This document shows positions 1 through 9,515 of a stretch of DNA of 64,000 bases, one piece after another (positions within the stretch are counted from its first letter, which is position 1; the number at the start of each line of letters is the position of its first letter). The DNA comes from Maribacter sp. 4G9 (lineage in GTDB: Bacteria; Bacteroidota; Bacteroidia; Flavobacteriales; Flavobacteriaceae), in NCBI RefSeq assembly GCF_002742265.1, contig NZ_MDGL01000039.1:61979-125978 (forward strand), in the 5' to 3' direction. Both the position numbers and the translations under genes were made by a program. A model generated the notes under the pieces. The model was given only the letters and a program-made list of their open reading frames with translations. It made no database searches and was not told the DNA's origin.

Positions 1-1126
1 CCGTAGCATATAATGGACTAGCCACTTCCTCATCAGAATCCCCTGCCAAATGCTCATTGGGATAGCCAATTCGCGTATCCATTCCCGTGATATATTCCAC
101 CAATTGCTTTAAGTGCTTCAATTGACTGCCACCCCCAGTTAGTACAATCCCCGCGATCAGTTTCTTTTTCTGTTCATCATGACCGTAATTCTTGATCTCT
201 ACATATACCTGCTCAATAATTTCCACTACCCTGGCATGTATAATTTTGGAAAGGTTCTTAAGGGTTATCTCCTTCGGCTCACGCCCTCTTAAACCTTGTA
301 TGGATACAATTTCATTGTCCTTGTTCTCCCCGGGCCAAGCAGAGCCAAACCGCACCTTAAGACTTTCGGCCTGTTTTTCTATAATGGAGCAACCTTCCTT
401 AATATCCTCGGTTATAACTCCGCCACCAAAAGGAATTACGGCCGTATGTCGAATAATCCCATCTTTAAAAATGGCCAAATCCGTAGTACCGCCCCCTATA
501 TCGATCAAAGCGACACCAGCTTCCTTCTCCTCCATGCTCAATACGGCATCGGCCGAGGCTAATGGTTCCAACGTAATATTTCCCAAATCCAGACCGGCAC
601 TTTTTATACACCTGCCCACATTCTTGATCGAGGAAACCTGACCAACAACTACATGGAAATTCGCCTCCAATCGACCCCCGTACATACCAATGGGCTCTTT
701 TATTTCAGCCTGGCCATCAACCTTATATTCCTGGGGCAGCACGTGAATTATTTCTTCCCCGGGAAGCATGATGAGTTTATACACCTGGTTACACAAAGAA
801 TCCAGATCATCCTCATTGATGACTTCCTCTGAATCCTTTCTGGTAATGTAATCACTATGCTGAAGGCTTCGGATATGTTGCCCAGCTATACCCACTACTA
901 CCGAACCAATTTTAAGCCCAGAATTGGTCTCTGCCTGTTCCACGGCCTGCTGTATGGATTTTATGGTCTGTGTGATATTATTAACAACTCCCCTATGCAC
1001 CCCAAGACTCTTGGATTTACCAATCCCTAAAATCTCGATTTTGCTATACTCATTCTTTTTCCCGATGATGGCCACAATTTTAGTGGTCCCAATGTCTAAA
1101 CCGACCGAATAATTTCCTTGTTCCAT
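1..1126 (-). CDS. ftsA: Cell division protein FtsA, 3' end outside window
   Basis: Actin-like ATPase that tethers FtsZ to the membrane and recruits the divisome. About 375 codons are present. The C-terminal part, including the expected membrane-anchor helix, lies beyond base 1. I read the start at 1126 (MEQGNYSVGLDIGTTKI), where the phosphate-1 motif GLDIGTTK follows almost at once. The second phosphate loop IDIGGGTTDLA is near residue 209 and the adenosine motif LTGGGSQL near residue 330, as expected for FtsA. It is the last visible gene of the dcw operon, 4 bases after ftsQ. ftsZ would be expected next, outside the window. Confidence 0.95.
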   Translation of the reverse strand, partial: MEQGNYSVGLDIGTTKIVAIIGKKNEYSKIEILGIGKSKSLGVHRGVVNNITQTIKSIQQAVEQAETNSGLKIGSVVVGIAGQHIRSLQHSDYITRKDSEEVINEDDLDSLCNQVYKLIMLPGEEIIHVLPQEYKVDGQAEIKEPIGMYGGRLEANFHVVVGQVSSIKNVGRCIKSAGLDLGNITLEPLASADAVLSMEEKEAGVALIDIGGGTTDLAIFKDGIIRHTAVIPFGGGVITEDIKEGCSIIEKQAESLKVRFGSAWPGENKDNEIVSIQGLRGREPKEITLKNLSKIIHARVVEIIEQVYVEIKNYGHDEQKKKLIAGIVLTGGGSQLKHLKQLVEYITGMDTRIGYPNEHLAGDSDEEVASPLYAT

Positions 1127-1130
1127 GTTG

Positions 1131-1850
1131 TTATATTTTAGTGCACACTACCTGGTTATTGAATTCCAAACTTACTTCCGCAAAGTCCTCCAAAGTGTTA
1201 TCCTTGTTCGCCTTGGCATAAAAGGCCTTAAAGTTGCTGAACTTTGTTTCCAAATTTTCAATATCCCCTAAATTCACCACAAATTGATTCAGCCTGAACT
1301 TTAATTGATAATCATCCTCTGCCTTTACATGAATACCTATTACGTTCTTTCGTAAAAAATCGTCCTTGTTTATAAACTCCAAAATTTTGTATACATCCTC
1401 TAGGCTCTTACCCGTTATATTACCTGTTATAATAGGCACCCTAGCCGAATAATTTGATGAAAACGGCATACGTTTCCCTTCATCATCCAGATAGAACTTT
1501 GAATTCCCCTCAATGCGTCCGATGGGTTTGCGTTGAACAATTTTAGACCTTAGCTCACCGTCTATTGTGATATAGACCTGGGCACTTTTCACCATTTCAT
1601 TGGCCTCAATGGCCTTTTCTATAGTATTCAAAACTATATTTTCTTTAGGCACATTTTCGAGCCGTCCATAATTTTGTATTAACAATTTATTAACCGCTCC
1701 CTCAGTGATATACAAATTTTGATCACCCAAAAATTCTACCTTGGAAACGACCACGTTCTTATCGCGGTTTCTCTTATTAGAAAATGCATAAAGCCCCATG
1801 ATTACTGACACCAACGCAACTATTTTTAAATAATTCCAATTAATGCGCAT
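1131..1850 (-). CDS. ftsQ: Cell division protein FtsQ/DivIB
   Basis: Bitopic divisome protein that links early and late division proteins. The 239 residues begin with a short basic cytoplasmic end and one membrane helix (about residues 7-23, rich in V, L, I, A). A POTRA-like region follows (about 35-110), then a beta domain. Sequence is weakly conserved in this family, so the call rests on topology, size and position between murC and ftsA, the standard place. Its start overlaps the end of murC by 11 bases, which suggests translational coupling. Confidence 0.85.
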   Translation of the reverse strand: MRINWNYLKIVALVSVIMGLYAFSNKRNRDKNVVVSKVEFLGDQNLYITEGAVNKLLIQNYGRLENVPKENIVLNTIEKAIEANEMVKSAQVYITIDGELRSKIVQRKPIGRIEGNSKFYLDDEGKRMPFSSNYSARVPIITGNITGKSLEDVYKILEFINKDDFLRKNVIGIHVKAEDDYQLKFRLNQFVVNLGDIENLETKFSNFKAFYAKANKDNTLEDFAEVSLEFNNQVVCTKI

Positions 1851-3192
1851 ACTCCAATTCCTTTTTTATTCTTATTATTTCCAACCCAATATCACCGGCG
1901 CCCATCATTACAAGCACTTCAGGATTTTGGGCCTTTATTTCCGATACCAGTTCTCCCTTTTCCACGATTTTCTTTTGGGGATTGGTCATCTTTTCCATAA
2001 GCCAAGCGGAGTCTATTCCCTCCATGGGCTCTTCCCTGGCGGGATAAATTTCCATGAGCAGCACACTTGAAAATTTTGATAGACTTTTTGCAAAATCATC
2101 GCCAAAATCCCTTGTCCTGCTAAATAAGTGCGGTTGAAAAATCGCCAATACCCTTTTATTGGGGTGCATTTCCATGATGGCATCGTACACGGCATCGATT
2201 TCAGTAGGGTGATGTGCATAATCATCAATAAGGACAAAATTCTCATGCTTAATCCTATAAGAAAACCGTCTTTGAACACCCTTAAAAGTTGCCAAGGCTT
2301 CAGCCAGGCGATACGGTGGGGAACCTGCTTGTATCGCCATGGCAAAAGCAACCAAACCATTCAGTAAATTGTGTCTTCCTGGCTTGTTGAACTTAACTCC
2401 GGTTATCGATCCATCCGGAGTTCCCAAATCAAAAATGTAGGCACCATGTTCTATTTTTATATTTCGGATGCAATAATCCGAACCATCTTCAATTCCATAG
2501 GTAATACCCGCTAAGGGCAATCCTTTTCTAATAAATAATTTCCCTCCCGGTTTTATTCTTTCCACAAATTGCAGAAAGGATTTTCTTAACTCCTCTGCAT
2601 CCCCATAAATATCCAAATGATCGGCATCCATAGAAGTAATGCAGGCCACGTTTGGGGAAAGTCGTAAAAACGACCTATCAAACTCATCCGCCTCAACAAC
2701 GGAATAATCCGTTCCTTCCAACAAAAAATTGCTATTGAAGTCCTCTGAAATACCTCCCAGAAATGCCGTCAACTGCGTGCCTGTTTCCTTTAACAAATGG
2801 GCAAGAATGCTCGAAGTTGTGGTCTTGCCATGTGTACCCGCCACTGCAAAGCAGAATGAATCCTTGGTAATGAGTCCCAAGACCTCGGAACGCTTTTTAA
2901 TTACAAAGTCGTTATTTAGAAAATATTGATATTCCGAATGTGTGGTTTTTACCGCAGGCGTGTAGACCACCAAGGTTCCTTGGGAATTTAAAAATGGTTT
3001 TGGGACCAATTTTAAATCATCCTCATAGTGAATGGAAATGTCATGGCCGGATAGTTCAATGGTCAAAGGAGTTTCGGTCTTATCATAACCGGCCACCTCC
3101 TTACCGATAAATTTGAAATATCTGGCCAATGCAGACATACCAATACCTCCGATACCTATGAAGTAAACCTTATGTATGTCCTTTATTTCCAT
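1840..3192 (-). CDS. murC: UDP-N-acetylmuramate--L-alanine ligase MurC
   Basis: Cytoplasmic ATP-dependent ligase that adds L-alanine to UDP-MurNAc, the first peptide step of peptidoglycan precursor synthesis. The 450 residues show the N-terminal Rossmann motif GIGGIGMSA (about 13-21) and the ATP-binding loop GTHGKTTT (119-126). The Mur-ligase central domain then contains DADHLDIYG, and the C-terminal domain has DDYAHHPTEI. Length is normal. It follows murG by 5 bases. Confidence 0.96.
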   Translation of the reverse strand: MEIKDIHKVYFIGIGGIGMSALARYFKFIGKEVAGYDKTETPLTIELSGHDISIHYEDDLKLVPKPFLNSQGTLVVYTPAVKTTHSEYQYFLNNDFVIKKRSEVLGLITKDSFCFAVAGTHGKTTTSSILAHLLKETGTQLTAFLGGISEDFNSNFLLEGTDYSVVEADEFDRSFLRLSPNVACITSMDADHLDIYGDAEELRKSFLQFVERIKPGGKLFIRKGLPLAGITYGIEDGSDYCIRNIKIEHGAYIFDLGTPDGSITGVKFNKPGRHNLLNGLVAFAMAIQAGSPPYRLAEALATFKGVQRRFSYRIKHENFVLIDDYAHHPTEIDAVYDAIMEMHPNKRVLAIFQPHLFSRTRDFGDDFAKSLSKFSSVLLMEIYPAREEPMEGIDSAWLMEKMTNPQKKIVEKGELVSEIKAQNPEVLVMMGAGDIGLEIIRIKKELEYAH

Positions 3193-3197
3193 GTTGG

Positions 3198-4286
3198 CTA
3201 ATTCAACAATTTTTCAATTTCGTCACAAATGTCCTTGGTCGCACTTGGCAAAGCCAAGTCCTTAATATTTTTGGAAAGCCTTTCCTGGATTTCCCTTGAC
3301 TCGAAAACCGACAAAAATGTCGTTTCAAAGTTTTCGTCCAAATCATTTTCCTTGATCATGATGGCGGCCTCTTCGGCCACCAATGCTTGCGCATTTTTTG
3401 TCTGATGATTCTCCGCAACCACGGGCGACGGTATAAAAATGGTAGGTTTTCCTACCAGACAAAGCTCGGAAACCGCACCTGCGCCAGATCGTGAAATTAT
3501 CATGTCAGCTGCCGCATAGGCTTTGGCCATATCATTTAAAAAGGCATGGACCTTCACCCTATCCGAATTTAGATTCTCATAGTCCTTAATGTAACCCTTG
3601 CCACATTGCCAAATCAACTGAAGGTCCAAAGACTTAAAAAACGCGAGATTATCCGCAATCAGGGCATTGATCCTTTTGGAACCCAAACTTCCTCCAAGCA
3701 CCAAAAGGGTTTTTCTCCCTGTTTCCAGACCAAAAAACCGTAATGCCTCGCTTTTATCCTCATTGATGGCAATCAAATCCGCCCTAACGGGATTACCCGT
3801 TTTTACAATTTTATCCAATGGAAAAAAACGTTCCATCCCGTCATAGGCAACACAAATCTTGGCCACCTTATCCTTTAAAAGCTTGTTTGTGATGCCAGCA
3901 AAGGAGTTCTGCTCCTGAACCACGCAAGGTATACCTCTGCCCGAAGCGACCTTTAATAAAGGACCACTGGCAAAACCGCCCGTACCCACTACGGCATGGG
4001 GTTTAAACTTGCTTACTATTTTGCTTGCCTTGATCAAACTACTTATCAGTTTAAATGGAAACATTAGATTTTTAAGGGTCAGTTTCCGTTGTATCCCTGT
4101 TATCCACAATCCTTCAATTTTGTATCCCGCTTGGGGAACCTTCTCCATTTCCATCCTATCCTTTGCTCCCACAAAAAGGAATTCCGCATTGGGATGTCTT
4201 CGTTTCAGTTCGTCGGCAATCGAAATTGCCGGATAAATATGCCCCCCTGTTCCCCCTCCGGAAATGATAAACCTATAATTGCCCAC
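3198..4286 (-). CDS. murG: MurG, lipid II-forming GlcNAc transferase
   Basis: Peripheral membrane glycosyltransferase that transfers GlcNAc from UDP-GlcNAc to lipid I, giving lipid II. The 362 residues start with the glycine-rich loop [10 protein letters not shown] (10-19). The acceptor-side loop GGFASGP lies near residue 100, and the C-terminal nucleotide-sugar motif [11 protein letters not shown] is clear. The start overlaps the ftsW coding end by 14 bases. Confidence 0.96.
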   Translation of the reverse strand: MGNYRFIISGGGTGGHIYPAISIADELKRRHPNAEFLFVGAKDRMEMEKVPQAGYKIEGLWITGIQRKLTLKNLMFPFKLISSLIKASKIVSKFKPHAVVGTGGFASGPLLKVASGRGIPCVVQEQNSFAGITNKLLKDKVAKICVAYDGMERFFPLDKIVKTGNPVRADLIAINEDKSEALRFFGLETGRKTLLVLGGSLGSKRINALIADNLAFFKSLDLQLIWQCGKGYIKDYENLNSDRVKVHAFLNDMAKAYAAADMIISRSGAGAVSELCLVGKPTIFIPSPVVAENHQTKNAQALVAEEAAIMIKENDLDENFETTFLSVFESREIQERLSKNIKDLALPSATKDICDEIEKLLN

Positions 4287-5475
4287 TCAATACTTCTAAG
4301 GGGTTACTCTCATCAATATCCACACTACTTTCCTTGGTCTGTGCCGCATTTTTATTACTTGCACTCAAAATGATCCCGATGGCCAAACAAGTCATCCAAC
4401 TAGAAGTACCCCCACTACTTATCAAGGGCAAATTTTGCCCGGTAACCGGAAACAACTCCACGGCAACGGCCATATTTATCAATGCTTGGAATACGATGGG
4501 CAATCCCACTCCCAAAACCAATAATTTGCTGAAAATGGTTTTACAACCATTGGCCACCACTACAATCCTGAATAGTAAAAACAGGTAAAAAAACATTAAT
4601 GCAAAGCCACCTATCAATCCATATTCCTCAACAATGATGGCATAGATAAAATCCGAAGAACTCTGTGGCAGAAAATTCTTTTGTACGCTTTTGCCGGCAC
4701 CTTTTCCCATAACGCCACCCGTTGCAATGGCGATTTTCGCCTTTTCTATCTGATAGGTACCTTCCGTATCTTCCGGATTGCTAAAACTATCGATACGGCT
4801 CATCCAAGTATCCACTCTATTTGGAAACAAATCAGGAGCGGCCTTGGCCACCAAAATAAAAAGGGCCAAACAAGCGATTCCCGTACCAACGATTGCAACC
4901 AAATACTTTAATGGGTATCCCCCCAAAAAACATAACATCAAGACCATGGAAAATATAATTCCCGCGGTAGAAAAGTTAGCCGGAAGGATAAGGACCACGA
5001 CTAAAAATACAGGCAACCACAAAGGCAAGATACTTTCCTTGAAAGTGACCTTTATATCGCGCACTTTTGACAAATATCTTGCTACATAGATCATCAAAAC
5101 CACGGCCGCTAAGTTCGAAGGTTGAAATCCAAACCCAACAAGCGGCAATCGTATCCACCTGCTCGCATTGGTTTCACCTGCCGTTGTTCCCTGTGCCAAT
5201 ACAAAAATCAATAGTACGATCACAATGGGCATGGCAATCAAAGAAAGTCCCTTGAAAAAATGCGTGGGTATTTTATGAACCCCGTATATAATCCCAAAAC
5301 CTAAAAACAATAACAAGGCATGTTTCACCAAATGGCCTACCGTAGTACCATTACCTACTACATAAACCAGATTACTACTGGCACTGTACACTGGAAGAAA
5401 TGAAAACAACGCCAAAAGTGCCGCTATGGCCCAAATGGCTTTGTCCCCGTTAATACTTTGTAATAGGTTTCGCAC
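4273..5475 (-). CDS. ftsW: Lipid II polymerase / division protein FtsW
   Basis: SEDS-family polytopic membrane protein that polymerises glycan strands at the septum with its partner class B PBP. The 400 residues hold about ten hydrophobic helices. SEDS signatures are seen near the C-terminus ([13 protein letters not shown] and neighbours) and in the central [20 protein letters not shown] loop. I choose FtsW rather than RodA because it sits between murD and murG and with ftsI in the same operon. The last about 25 residues form a soluble tail. Confidence 0.93.
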   Translation of the reverse strand: MRNLLQSINGDKAIWAIAALLALFSFLPVYSASSNLVYVVGNGTTVGHLVKHALLLFLGFGIIYGVHKIPTHFFKGLSLIAMPIVIVLLIFVLAQGTTAGETNASRWIRLPLVGFGFQPSNLAAVVLMIYVARYLSKVRDIKVTFKESILPLWLPVFLVVVLILPANFSTAGIIFSMVLMLCFLGGYPLKYLVAIVGTGIACLALFILVAKAAPDLFPNRVDTWMSRIDSFSNPEDTEGTYQIEKAKIAIATGGVMGKGAGKSVQKNFLPQSSSDFIYAIIVEEYGLIGGFALMFFYLFLLFRIVVVANGCKTIFSKLLVLGVGLPIVFQALINMAVAVELFPVTGQNLPLISSGGTSSWMTCLAIGIILSASNKNAAQTKESSVDIDESNPLEVLSGQL

Positions 5476-5478
5476 TAT

Positions 5479-6813
5479 TTATAAATTTTTTACGCAATTC
5501 TTAAATTGATTCCCGCGGTCCTCATAGTTCTCAAAAAGGTCAAAACTGGCACAGGCAGGAGACAATAACACCGTATCGCCTCTTTCTGCAATTTTGTAGG
5601 CCACTTTTACCGCTTCCTCCATAGCATAGGTCTCCACCAATAGATCCACTACATTACCAAAAGTGTCCTTGATTTTTTCATTATCGACCCCCAAACAAAC
5701 GATGGCCTTCACTTTCTCCCGCACCAAGGGCATCAACTCCTTGTACTCATTACCTTTATCCACTCCTCCAACTATCCAGACCACAGGCGTCTTCACGCTA
5801 TCAAGAGCGTAATACGTGGCATTTACATTGGTAGCCTTGGAATCGTTTATATACTGCACATGGTGTATTTTCAAAACCTTTTCCAAACGATGTGGGGCCC
5901 CTTGGAAATTGGTAATACATTCCCTAATAGTTTCTTTGCGGATACCCACTAATTTTGCCACCATGGCAGCAGCCATTGTATTCTTTAAATTGTGTTGGCC
6001 TTCCAATGCTAAACTGTCTGTCATCATTTTTATAGTGTCTACTTGCGTTGTTATTTTAATTTCATTTTCTTCTATACAGGCTCCTTCCTTCAAGGATTCC
6101 TTCAAGGAAAAAGGGAGTAATTTGGATTTGACCGGGTGTTCCTCCAACCAATTGGCAATAACTTCATCATCAGCATCATAGATAAAATAATTCTCCCTTT
6201 TTTGGTTTTTGGTGATCAAGAATTTGGAGGCGATATAGTTTTCGAACTTATATTCATACCTATCCAAATGGTCCGGAGTAATGTTGGTAATTATGGAAAT
6301 ATGCGGTTTAAATTCCCGGATACCGTCCAATTGAAAACTGCTGATTTCCAAAACATAGTAATCAAAGTTTTCCTCGGCCACCATTTTTGCGAAACTATCA
6401 CCAATATTACCGGCCATACCTACGTTCAAACCGCCACTTTTTAAAATATGGTAGGTAAGCATCGTAGTGGTAGTCTTTCCGTTGCTTCCGGTTATCCCTA
6501 TGATTTTTGCATCGGTGTATCTACTTGCAAATTCAATTTCAGAGATAACGGGAATGCCTTTATTGACCAGCTCCTTCACTAGGGGAACAGCATCTAGAAT
6601 TCCGGGACTTTTCATGACCACATCGGCCTTCATTATTTTTTCCTCGGAATGTTTTGATTCCTCCCAATCAATCCCAAAATGTTCAAGAACGTTTTTATAT
6701 TTTTCCCTTATTTTTCCCTTATCGGAAACGAAAACATCAAATCCCTTTTTTTGTCCTAAAATGGCCGTACCCACGCCACTTTCACCACCACCAAGCACTA
6801 CCAAAAAAGCCAT
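5479..6813 (-). CDS. murD: UDP-MurNAc-L-Ala--D-Glu ligase MurD
   Basis: Cytoplasmic ligase that adds D-glutamate to UDP-MurNAc-L-Ala. The 444 residues have a Rossmann start (LGGGESGVG), the ATP loop GITGSNGKTTTT (106-117), the Mur central motif ITPDHLDRY, and the C-terminal NDSKATNVNA segment typical of MurD. Its stop lies 3 bases before the ftsW start, and its own start directly abuts the mraY stop. Confidence 0.96.
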   Translation of the reverse strand: MAFLVVLGGGESGVGTAILGQKKGFDVFVSDKGKIREKYKNVLEHFGIDWEESKHSEEKIMKADVVMKSPGILDAVPLVKELVNKGIPVISEIEFASRYTDAKIIGITGSNGKTTTTMLTYHILKSGGLNVGMAGNIGDSFAKMVAEENFDYYVLEISSFQLDGIREFKPHISIITNITPDHLDRYEYKFENYIASKFLITKNQKRENYFIYDADDEVIANWLEEHPVKSKLLPFSLKESLKEGACIEENEIKITTQVDTIKMMTDSLALEGQHNLKNTMAAAMVAKLVGIRKETIRECITNFQGAPHRLEKVLKIHHVQYINDSKATNVNATYYALDSVKTPVVWIVGGVDKGNEYKELMPLVREKVKAIVCLGVDNEKIKDTFGNVVDLLVETYAMEEAVKVAYKIAERGDTVLLSPACASFDLFENYEDRGNQFKNCVKNL

Positions 6814-8034
6814 CTATCTCACCTTAAGTGTTACAATGGTCACAACGGCCAACATAATGCCCACAATCCAAAATCTGGTTACGATCTTACTCTCGTGATA
6901 TCCCTTCTTTTGATAATGATGGTGCAGGGGCGACATTAAAAAAATACGCCTGCCTTCCCCAAATTTCTTTTTGGTATACTTGAAATACGCCACTTGTGTC
7001 ATGACCGATAGGGACTCCGCGAAAAAAATACCACAAAGGACGGGAATCAATAATTCCTTTCTAACGATTATGGCAATTACCGCGATTACCCCCCCAATGG
7101 TCAAACTGCCCGTATCTCCCATAAAAACTTGGGCCGGATAGGTATTGTACCAAAGAAAACCTACCAATGCCCCAACAAATGCGGTGATGAATATCAACAG
7201 CTCACCTACCCTTGGTATGTACATAATATCCAAGTATTCTGAAAAAATAATATTACCGGAAACCAAGGCGAAAACCCCCAGGGTAAATACTATTATGGCC
7301 GAAGTCCCCGCTGCCAGACCATCGATACCATCCGTTAGGTTTGCCCCGTTGGAAACAGCCGTCACAATTAAAATGATAATGGGAATGAATATCAACCAGG
7401 CATACTCCTTGGCCCCTTCTCCCATCCAAGAGATAAAACTTCCGTAATCAAATTCATTATTTTTGAAAAAAGGTACGGTGGTCATCGTAGACTTTATTTC
7501 CTCACCACGTACCTCCTCAACCGTAAACTGCTCCGTGATTATGGTCTTATTATGGTCGCGCATGGTTACCTCTGGATGGAAGTAAAGTACCGCACCTACC
7601 AAAAGACCCAACACCACCTGGCCTATCACTTTGAACCTTCCCTTAAGTCCTTCCTTGTTCTTTTTGAACACCTTAATATAATCATCGATAAAACCAATGA
7701 CCCCCATCCATAAAGTGGTGAAAATCAACAAAATGATGTATATATTTTCCAATCTGGCAAAAAGTAGTACCGGAATAAGCGTCGCCAATATGATGATTAC
7801 ACCGCCCATGGTTGGAGTACCGGCCTTTTGCTTTTGTCCTTCCAGACCTAAATCCCTTATGGTCTCACCTACCTGCTGATTTTGAAGAAATAGGATTATT
7901 TTTTTACCATATGCCGTGGCGATAATAAGGGAAAGCAAGATGGCCATACCCGCACGAAAGGTGCTGAACTGGAACAGACTCGCTCCAGGCAGCTGGTATT
8001 GCTTCTCCAAATATTCGAACAGGTAGGTTAACAT
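6814..8034 (-). CDS. mraY: Phospho-MurNAc-pentapeptide translocase MraY
   Basis: Integral membrane enzyme that moves phospho-MurNAc-pentapeptide to undecaprenyl phosphate, giving lipid I. The 406 residues show KAGTPTMGG (70-78), the metal-binding DDYIK (117-121), [12 protein letters not shown], and the late HHHYQKKG loop. The protein is about 45 residues longer than the proteobacterial form. The extra sequence is a polar stretch around residues 155-210 between two membrane helices, probably a periplasmic loop. I believe this is common in the class, but I could not check it. Confidence 0.96.
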   Translation of the reverse strand: MLTYLFEYLEKQYQLPGASLFQFSTFRAGMAILLSLIIATAYGKKIILFLQNQQVGETIRDLGLEGQKQKAGTPTMGGVIIILATLIPVLLFARLENIYIILLIFTTLWMGVIGFIDDYIKVFKKNKEGLKGRFKVIGQVVLGLLVGAVLYFHPEVTMRDHNKTIITEQFTVEEVRGEEIKSTMTTVPFFKNNEFDYGSFISWMGEGAKEYAWLIFIPIIILIVTAVSNGANLTDGIDGLAAGTSAIIVFTLGVFALVSGNIIFSEYLDIMYIPRVGELLIFITAFVGALVGFLWYNTYPAQVFMGDTGSLTIGGVIAVIAIIVRKELLIPVLCGIFFAESLSVMTQVAYFKYTKKKFGEGRRIFLMSPLHHHYQKKGYHESKIVTRFWIVGIMLAVVTIVTLKVR

Positions 8035-8051
8035 ATATTTTTCTTAAGTGC

Positions 8052-9515
8052 CTATTTTTCGAAGGCCTGTAACAATTCCTTTACAATTTTAAAATCATCA
8101 AAATCAATGCGTTTGCCATTGGTTTCTTGATAGGTTTCATGGCCCTTTCCGGCTATTAAAATAATATCATTGGCATCTGCCAACTGGCAGGCCGTCTTTA
8201 TGGCCTGTTCCCGATTTTCAATGGATAAAAATTTTTTTGCGTTCTGAGGTTCCACGCCACTTTCCATTTCAGCAATAATGGCACTGGGCGATTCCGTCCT
8301 TGGATTATCCGAAGTGAAAATTACCTTGTTGCTCATTTCCGAAGCGATATTGCCCATTACCGGACGCTTAGATCTGTCTCTGTCGCCACCACACCCCACA
8401 ACGGTGATGACGTTTTCATTTCCAGTCCTCAACGTGTTGATTGTCTCAAGCACATTTTTTAAAGCATCCGGCGTATGGGCATAATCAACTATTGCCGTTA
8501 TTTTATTTTTTGATATATAATACTGAAACCTTCCATCTACATTTTCCAACTCGCTCAACAATCGTAAAATCTCCAATTTTTCCAGTCCCAATAGGTCGGC
8601 CGCCGCATAGATACAAAGCATGTTATAGGCATTGAAATGTCCTATAAGTTTTATCCATAATTCATTATCTTCAATTTTGAGCAACTGACCATCGAATTGG
8701 TTTTCCAAAATCTGTCCCCTGTAATCCGCATAATTTTTTAAGGCGTACGTGAACTTTTTTGCCTTGGTATTCTGGAGCATTATCAAACCGTTCTTATCGT
8801 CGATATTCGTAAGCGCAAAAGCCTTTTTGGAAAGGTTATCGAACAGTTTCTTTTTAGTGTCCCGATACTCCGCAAATGTTTTGTGGTAGTCCAAATGATC
8901 ATGGGACAGATTTGTAAATATGGCCCCTTCGAATATTAGGCCTTCGGTCCTTTTCTGATGAATTCCATGGGAACTGACCTCCATAAAACAAAACTCAACC
9001 CCCGCATCGTTCATCAATCGTAAATGATGGTTGATTACTAGGGCATCTGGTGTGGTATGGCTCGTAGGATATTCTGTATCATCGATCATGATTTTAATGG
9101 TCGATAACAAGCCAACTTTATACCCCGCCTTTTTGAACAATTGGTACAACAGACTGGAAACTGTCGTTTTTCCATTGGTTCCTGTTACGCCCACCAATTT
9201 TAGGTTTTTGGAAGGAGTATCATAATAATTGGACGCCATGATGGCCAAGGCCTGTTGCCCATTTTCGACCTCCACATAGGTAACACCATCCATCATTTTT
9301 CTTGGCAGCTTCTCGCAAACAATCGCCCTGGCACCAAGTTCGACAGCCTTGTCCAAAAATTTATGACCATCTGTTACGGTGCCCCTGGTTGCCACAAAGG
9401 CATCTCCCTTTTGTACTTTTCTGGAGTCAAAGCATACCGAGACCACTTCGCAGTTTGTGGTGCCACTAACTGCAGAAATATGAACGCCGTACAATATGTC
9501 CTTTAATATCTTCAC
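8052..9515 (-). CDS. murE: MurE, meso-diaminopimelate-adding ligase
   Basis: Cytoplasmic ligase adding the third amino acid to the muramyl peptide. The 487 residues carry the ATP loop TGTNGKTT (111-118) and the specificity motif DNPR (403-406), which marks ligases that use meso-diaminopimelate rather than lysine. So the peptidoglycan is predicted to be of the DAP type. The start overlaps the ftsI stop by 4 bases (ATGA arrangement), typical of coupled translation. Confidence 0.96.
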   Translation of the reverse strand: MKILKDILYGVHISAVSGTTNCEVVSVCFDSRKVQKGDAFVATRGTVTDGHKFLDKAVELGARAIVCEKLPRKMMDGVTYVEVENGQQALAIMASNYYDTPSKNLKLVGVTGTNGKTTVSSLLYQLFKKAGYKVGLLSTIKIMIDDTEYPTSHTTPDALVINHHLRLMNDAGVEFCFMEVSSHGIHQKRTEGLIFEGAIFTNLSHDHLDYHKTFAEYRDTKKKLFDNLSKKAFALTNIDDKNGLIMLQNTKAKKFTYALKNYADYRGQILENQFDGQLLKIEDNELWIKLIGHFNAYNMLCIYAAADLLGLEKLEILRLLSELENVDGRFQYYISKNKITAIVDYAHTPDALKNVLETINTLRTGNENVITVVGCGGDRDRSKRPVMGNIASEMSNKVIFTSDNPRTESPSAIIAEMESGVEPQNAKKFLSIENREQAIKTACQLADANDIILIAGKGHETYQETNGKRIDFDDFKIVKELLQAFEK